Notes under the pieces: generated by a model
Database searches by the model: none
What the model saw: the letters and a program-made list of their open reading frames with translations, nothing else
Told to the model about the DNA's origin: nothing
Shown: piece by piece, positions 13,113 through 16,532 of the stretch
Position numbering within the stretch: the stretch's first letter is position 1
Layout: each line of letters begins with the position of its first letter
Translations under genes and position numbers: made by a program
DNA from: an uncultured Eubacteriales bacterium
Lineage (GTDB): Bacteria > Bacillota > Clostridia > Oscillospirales > CAG-382
NCBI GenBank assembly: GCA_900546385.1
Contig: URCT01000055.1
Location: forward strand, 1 to 16,532
Length of the DNA stretch: 16,532 nucleotides
Direction of reading: 5' to 3'

Positions 13113-14600
13113 ATGGATTTACAGAAAAGAAGCGATATGCTTGCCAAAGCCAAGAAAATGCTTTCTGACAAATCCGCTGCGGCAGAGCTTCATAAAAACG
13201 GTAAAAAGACCGCCTATGAACTCATGAACGCTCTGTTTGACGACGGCACTTTCTCGGAAATCGGTGCTTTTGTAAAAGCATATGCCAACGAACTCGGAAC
13301 AAGTGACATCGCACAGTATGAAGGCGTTATCTGCGGCTACGGTGCCGTAGACGGCAGACTTGTATTTGCCTATGCGCAAGATGCTTCCCGTGCCGGCGGC
13401 GTCTTTACCAAGGCGGCTGCGGCAAAAATCGATTCGCTTTATGAGCTGGCACTCAAAAACGGCGCACCCGTTGTTTCCATGCTTGATTCGCGCGGAGCAG
13501 CCGTGACTGACGGTGTCGATGTGCTGGCAGGCTACGGCAGCGTCATGAAGAAAGCGGCGTCCGTTAAGGGCAAGATTCCCCAGATTGCCGTCATTGTCGG
13601 CAGTGCGGTCGGCGCAGGTGCCGTGATTGCCTCTCTGGCAGACGTTTCCGTTATTTGCGAAAACGCGTCCCTCTCGGTCACTCCGGCCAATGTCCTTGCC
13701 GCAAACGGCGCACAGAAGCAGGTCGGCAGTGCGGAATATGCCGCCGAAGAAGGTTTGGTCTCCGACAAAGCTGCAACGCCGGACGAAGCACTTGCAAGTG
13801 CCAAGCAGATCCTTGCTTATCTTCCTTCCAATAAACTTGATAAAAACGTCTATGCCGGTGCGGAGGACGATCCCAACCGCGCAACGCCTGAAATTGCTGC
13901 TGTTACAGCCAAATCCGACTACGACGTACACGCCGTTATCGCGTCTGTTGCCGACGGCGGTATTTATAAGGAACTGACTGCTGCAAAAGCAAAATCCATG
14001 GTGACCGCCTTTGCCTTTATCAACGGGCTTCCGTGCGGCATTATCGCCAACAACCCGGCTGAACATGAAGGCAAGCTCTGCGCCGGTGCATTACGCAAGG
14101 CTGCAAACTTTGCCGCTTTATGCGATTCCTTCGGCGTACCGATGTTAAACCTTGTCGGCACGGTCGGCTTCAGCGAAAAGTGCGAAGCAAACGGCGGCCG
14201 CATTGCCGAGCTTGCCGCAGCTCTTGCCAAGACCTATGCGTGTGCAACCGTTCCGGTCATCACCGTGAACCTCGGCGACGCTTACGGCACGGCTTACACG
14301 ATTATGGGCTCAAAGTCCCTCGGTGCAGATCTCGTCTATGCGCTCGACAGTGCCAAAATCGGCGTGTTGAAGCCGTCTTCGTCGGTTGCCATGATGTGGT
14401 CGGAAAAGCTTGCCGGTTCCAAGACGCCGCTTGAAAAGCGCAAGAGCCTTGAAGAGGATTGGGAGCTTTACAATACCACGCCGCTCCTTGCGGCAAATGC
14501 CGGTCAGATCGACGACATCATTCCGGCGGAGCTTCTTCGCGCAAAGGTCGCTTCGGCACTCGAAATGCTCTCGATGAAATCCGAATTCATCAAGCTTTGA
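13113..14600 (+). CDS. mmdA: Biotin-dependent decarboxylase alpha subunit (carboxyltransferase; methylmalonyl-CoA decarboxylase-like)
   Basis: The 495-residue protein has the two crotonase-fold halves of acyl-CoA carboxyltransferases (MmdA, GcdA, AccD5 type). It would move a carboxyl group from an acyl-CoA to biotin on the carrier protein. Recognisable features include the N-terminal LFDDGTFSEIGAF, YEGVICGYGAVDGR, the LAGYGSVM helix, and in the second half FINGLPCGIIANNP with a following VPMLNLVGTVGF segment. It is divergent: the usual DSGGARIQEG motif reads DSRGAAVTDG, and the expected GGxAYSPAL-type segment reads GAGAVIASLAD. The ATG at 13113 follows GGAGG and is chosen over an in-frame upstream ATG at 13053 that has no ribosome binding site. 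The context with delta, biotin and beta genes supports a sodium-pumping decarboxylase; the substrate could be methylmalonyl-CoA, glutaconyl-CoA or another. Confidence 0.82.
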   Translation: MDLQKRSDMLAKAKKMLSDKSAAAELHKNGKKTAYELMNALFDDGTFSEIGAFVKAYANELGTSDIAQYEGVICGYGAVDGRLVFAYAQDASRAGGVFTKAAAAKIDSLYELALKNGAPVVSMLDSRGAAVTDGVDVLAGYGSVMKKAASVKGKIPQIAVIVGSAVGAGAVIASLADVSVICENASLSVTPANVLAANGAQKQVGSAEYAAEEGLVSDKAATPDEALASAKQILAYLPSNKLDKNVYAGAEDDPNRATPEIAAVTAKSDYDVHAVIASVADGGIYKELTAAKAKSMVTAFAFINGLPCGIIANNPAEHEGKLCAGALRKAANFAALCDSFGVPMLNLVGTVGFSEKCEANGGRIAELAAALAKTYACATVPVITVNLGDAYGTAYTIMGSKSLGADLVYALDSAKIGVLKPSSSVAMMWSEKLAGSKTPLEKRKSLEEDWELYNTTPLLAANAGQIDDIIPAELLRAKVASALEMLSMKSEFIKL

Positions 14601-14630
14601 TGAATCTGTAAGTATGGTGGTGAAAATATA

Positions 14631-15017
14631 ATGATACAAAATTTGGCAATCGATGTTACAAAGTCATTTGCAAGTGCCGGTGAAGCCCTTGGTTACGGAC
14701 TTCCGCTTTCTCTGTTCGGCTTTTGCGTCGTGTTCTTTGTGCTGGCTCTGTTGTGGGGAATTTTAACGCTGTTTAAGCTGTTTTTCTACACCATTCCCAA
14801 CAATAAGAAAAACGCTGTTTCTTCCGCACCTGCAAAGGATTCCTCCTCTGTTCAGAAAATGGAGATGACCTCCTCCGGTGCGGCCGCTGCCGTTCTCGAT
14901 CCGTCGCTTGCGGATAACGAGATTGTCGCGGCCATTACCGCAGCCATCGAAGCGTTCCGTTCACAGAACGGTTCGGTCGGCGGCTTCCGCGTGGTATCCT
15001 TCAAAAAGAGAAAATAA
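14631..15017 (+). CDS. mmdD: OadG/MmdD-like delta subunit of the sodium-pumping decarboxylase
   Basis: The 128-residue protein has a short N-terminus, one strong membrane helix (about 24-55, with FGFCVVFFVLALLWGI), a polar Ser/Ala-rich linker, and a C-terminal segment ending in VGGFRVVSFKKRK. This is the layout of OadG-family small subunits, which anchor and assemble the alpha and beta subunits. Here residues about 88-110 (a helix with DNEIVAAITAAIEAFR) match the MmdD type. It lies 30 nt after the alpha gene, behind GGTGG. It is the second gene of the set. Confidence 0.85.
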   Translation: MIQNLAIDVTKSFASAGEALGYGLPLSLFGFCVVFFVLALLWGILTLFKLFFYTIPNNKKNAVSSAPAKDSSSVQKMEMTSSGAAAAVLDPSLADNEIVAAITAAIEAFRSQNGSVGGFRVVSFKKRK

Positions 15018-15056
15018 GTTTTGTTCGGTATAACCGAAAGATAGGAGAATATGAAA

Positions 15057-15467
15057 ATGGCTAAACAGTATAGTGTTACCGTAAACGGAACGGTTTACGA
15101 TGTTATTGTTGAAGAACTCGGCGCGTCGGCAGCTCCGGCTCCCACTGCCGCTCCCAAAGCCGCTCCGGCACCTGCCGCTGCACCCGCAGCCGCTCCGGCT
15201 CCTGCTGCAGCACCCGCACCGGCAGCAGCTCCCGCACCTGCCGCAACCGGCGCAGGCGAGAAGATCGAAGCACCGCTTAACGGCACCGTTTTAAGCGTCA
15301 ATGTCGCTGTCGGCGCAACCGTCAAGAGCGGCGAAACGCTTTGCGTTCTCGAAGCAATGAAAATGGAAAATGAAATCGTTGCACCGCGCGACGGTAAGAT
15401 CACTTCTGTCGCCGCACAGAAGGGTGCAACCGTTGCTCCGGGTGATGTGCTCTTTACCATTGCATAA
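15057..15467 (+). CDS. mmdC: Biotin carboxyl carrier subunit of the decarboxylase
   Basis: The 136-residue protein has a short N-terminal domain (about 1-22), a long Ala/Pro linker (about 23-63) and a C-terminal biotinyl domain. The biotin-attachment motif EAMKMENEI places the biotinylated lysine at K102, 34 residues from the end, as is usual. It shuttles CO2 on biotin from the alpha subunit to the membrane beta subunit. ATG at 15057 has an AGGAG site nine nt upstream; an ATG two codons earlier (15051) is only three nt from that site and less likely. It lies 39 nt after the delta gene and 29 nt before beta. Confidence 0.95.
   Translation: MAKQYSVTVNGTVYDVIVEELGASAAPAPTAAPKAAPAPAAAPAAAPAPAAAPAPAAAPAPAATGAGEKIEAPLNGTVLSVNVAVGATVKSGETLCVLEAMKMENEIVAPRDGKITSVAAQKGATVAPGDVLFTIA
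15127..15249 (+). repeat. Ala/Pro codon repeat encoding the biotin-carrier linker
   Basis: Tandem imperfect repeats of GCTCCGGCT/GCACCCGCA-type codons encode an Ala-Pro hinge between the two halves of the biotin carrier. Such linkers let the biotinyl domain swing. Codon choice varies from unit to unit, so simple slippage has been at least partly broken up. Confidence 0.85.
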
Positions 15468-15496
15468 GCGCGTCGCGGAAACAGAGGTGCTTATAC

Positions 15497-16532
15497 ATGC
15501 TTGAAAATTTGTTCCAGTTGTGGCAAACGACCGGTATTTATAAAATGATTTATAATATCGGTGAACAGGCCACGACTTTTAATCCGGAATTCTACAAAAC
15601 GCTGATCATGTATGTTATCGTCGGCGTACTGATGTATCTTGCTATTGCCAAAGGCTTTGAACCGCTCCTTCTTCTGCCGATTGCTTTCGGTATGCTTCTT
15701 GCAAACCTGCCCGGCGCAGAGCTGTTCCATAAAGAGTTTTTCATCAATGAACAGGGCAAGATTCTATGGGAACAGATCGGTCATGAGGGCGGTCTGATGG
15801 ATTTTCTATACCTCGGCGTTAAGCTCGGTATCTATCCGTCGCTCATCTTCCTTGCAGTCGGTGCTATGACTGACTTTACGCCTCTTATTGCAAACCCGAA
15901 ATCGCTTCTCATGGGTGCCGGCGCACAGTTCGGTATCTATGTCGCCTTTGTCGGCGCGCTTCTTCTCGGCTTTACGCCGTCGGAAGCAGCTTCCATCGGT
16001 ATTATCGGCGGTGCGGACGGCCCGACGGCCATTCTGGTTACCAAGACGCTCGCTCCGCATCTTCTCGGCGCGATTGCTGTTGCCGCTTACTCGTATATGG
16101 CGCTTATCCCGATTATTCAACCGCCGATCATGAAGCTCTGCACCAGCAAAAAAGAGCGCGTTATCAAAATGGAAACGCTTCGTCCGGTATCCAAGACCGA
16201 GAAGATCATTTTCCCGATTGCCGTTACCGCTATCGTTGCGCTTATCCTTCCGGATGCTACGCCGCTTGTCGGCTTCTTGATGCTCGGTAACCTCTTCAAT
16301 GTTTGCGGCGTTACCGATCGTCTTTCCAAGACTGCGCAGAACGAGCTCTGCAACATCGTCACCATATTCTTGGGCGTCTCGGTCGGCGTTACGGCAGATG
16401 CCGCTTCGTTCCTTGCACCGCAGACCATTATGATCATTGTTCTCGGTCTTTGCGCTTTTGCATTTGCTACCTTCGGCGGTCTTATGATCGGTAAGCTCAT
16501 GTGCTTTGTCACCGGCGGCAAGATCAATCCGC
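15497..16532 (+). CDS. mmdB: Na+-translocating decarboxylase beta subunit (C-terminus beyond window)
   Basis: The visible 345 residues form a multi-pass membrane protein that decarboxylates carboxybiotin and pumps sodium outwards. Hydrophobic segments run through the sequence, including YVIVGVLMYLAIAKG near the N-terminus and the family motif SIGIIGGADGPTAILVTKTL, whose Asp is the known sodium and proton-coupling residue in OadB/MmdB/GcdB. A second conserved part, LSKTAQNELCNIVTIFLG, is intact. By comparison with MmdB and GcdB only a few dozen residues should be missing. The ATG at 15497 follows AGAGGTG. Gene order alpha-delta-biotin-beta matches methylmalonyl-CoA decarboxylase operons. Confidence 0.95.
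   Translation, partial: MLENLFQLWQTTGIYKMIYNIGEQATTFNPEFYKTLIMYVIVGVLMYLAIAKGFEPLLLLPIAFGMLLANLPGAELFHKEFFINEQGKILWEQIGHEGGLMDFLYLGVKLGIYPSLIFLAVGAMTDFTPLIANPKSLLMGAGAQFGIYVAFVGALLLGFTPSEAASIGIIGGADGPTAILVTKTLAPHLLGAIAVAAYSYMALIPIIQPPIMKLCTSKKERVIKMETLRPVSKTEKIIFPIAVTAIVALILPDATPLVGFLMLGNLFNVCGVTDRLSKTAQNELCNIVTIFLGVSVGVTADAASFLAPQTIMIIVLGLCAFAFATFGGLMIGKLMCFVTGGKINP

Noticed and set aside
15127..15249. Tandem repeat considered as a mobile or CRISPR-like array
   Set aside because: It is the in-frame Ala/Pro linker of the biotin carrier, with no spacers and no constant repeat unit.

Overview
This window looks like chromosome from an anaerobic, fermentative Clostridia-type bacterium (Bacillota), possibly an uncultured gut Oscillospirales relative. 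The evidence is a multisubunit NAD(P)-linked [FeFe]-hydrogenase, a sodium-pumping acyl-CoA decarboxylase, strong AGGAGG-type ribosome binding sites, TTGACA/TATAAT promoters and a base composition near half GC by eye. The taxonomic placement is inference. I see no rRNA, tRNA, insertion sequence, phage gene or CRISPR array.

Region 1 (7743 down to 1, minus strand) is one long operon. It encodes the four subunits of an HndABCD-type electron-bifurcating hydrogenase: hndA (NuoE-like), hndB (small thioredoxin-fold protein), hndC (NuoF-like) and hndD (catalytic H-cluster subunit, cut by the window edge). Six genes sit between hndA and hndB: a DRTGG-domain protein, an RsbW/RsbT-like ATPase, a second H-cluster protein resembling the group D 'sensory' [FeFe]-hydrogenases, a second DRTGG protein, a PHP-domain metal hydrolase and a GHKL-type ATPase. 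Short gaps, ATGA or longer overlaps and one GTG start overlapping the upstream gene by 20 nt point to tight co-expression. My reading is that these six genes form a hydrogen- or redox-sensing signalling module built into the operon of the hydrogenase it may control. This is the most interesting system in the window. An extended -10 promoter and a Rex-like half-palindrome lie just ahead of hndA.

Region 2 (7747-8088) is a gene-free stretch with a long inverted repeat, a 12-bp palindrome, a weak terminator-like hairpin and one copy of an 18-bp motif that recurs at the start of the next gene.

Region 3 (8089-11854) is a small carbohydrate locus. An AraC-family regulator is divergent from an enolase-superfamily sugar-acid dehydratase, a GH16 glycoside hydrolase interrupted by a single in-frame amber codon, and a short-chain dehydrogenase, ending at a clear intrinsic terminator.

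Region 4 (11900-12950) is a single PHP-domain phosphoesterase gene with its own promoter and terminator.

Region 5 (13014 to the right edge) is a biotin-dependent, Na+-translocating decarboxylase operon (alpha carboxyltransferase, delta OadG-like, biotin carrier, beta membrane pump; beta is cut by the edge). It is most like methylmalonyl-CoA or glutaconyl-CoA decarboxylase, and the alpha subunit is unusually divergent. Together the window links fermentative NADH/ferredoxin disposal as H2, sugar-acid use, and energy conservation by decarboxylation.
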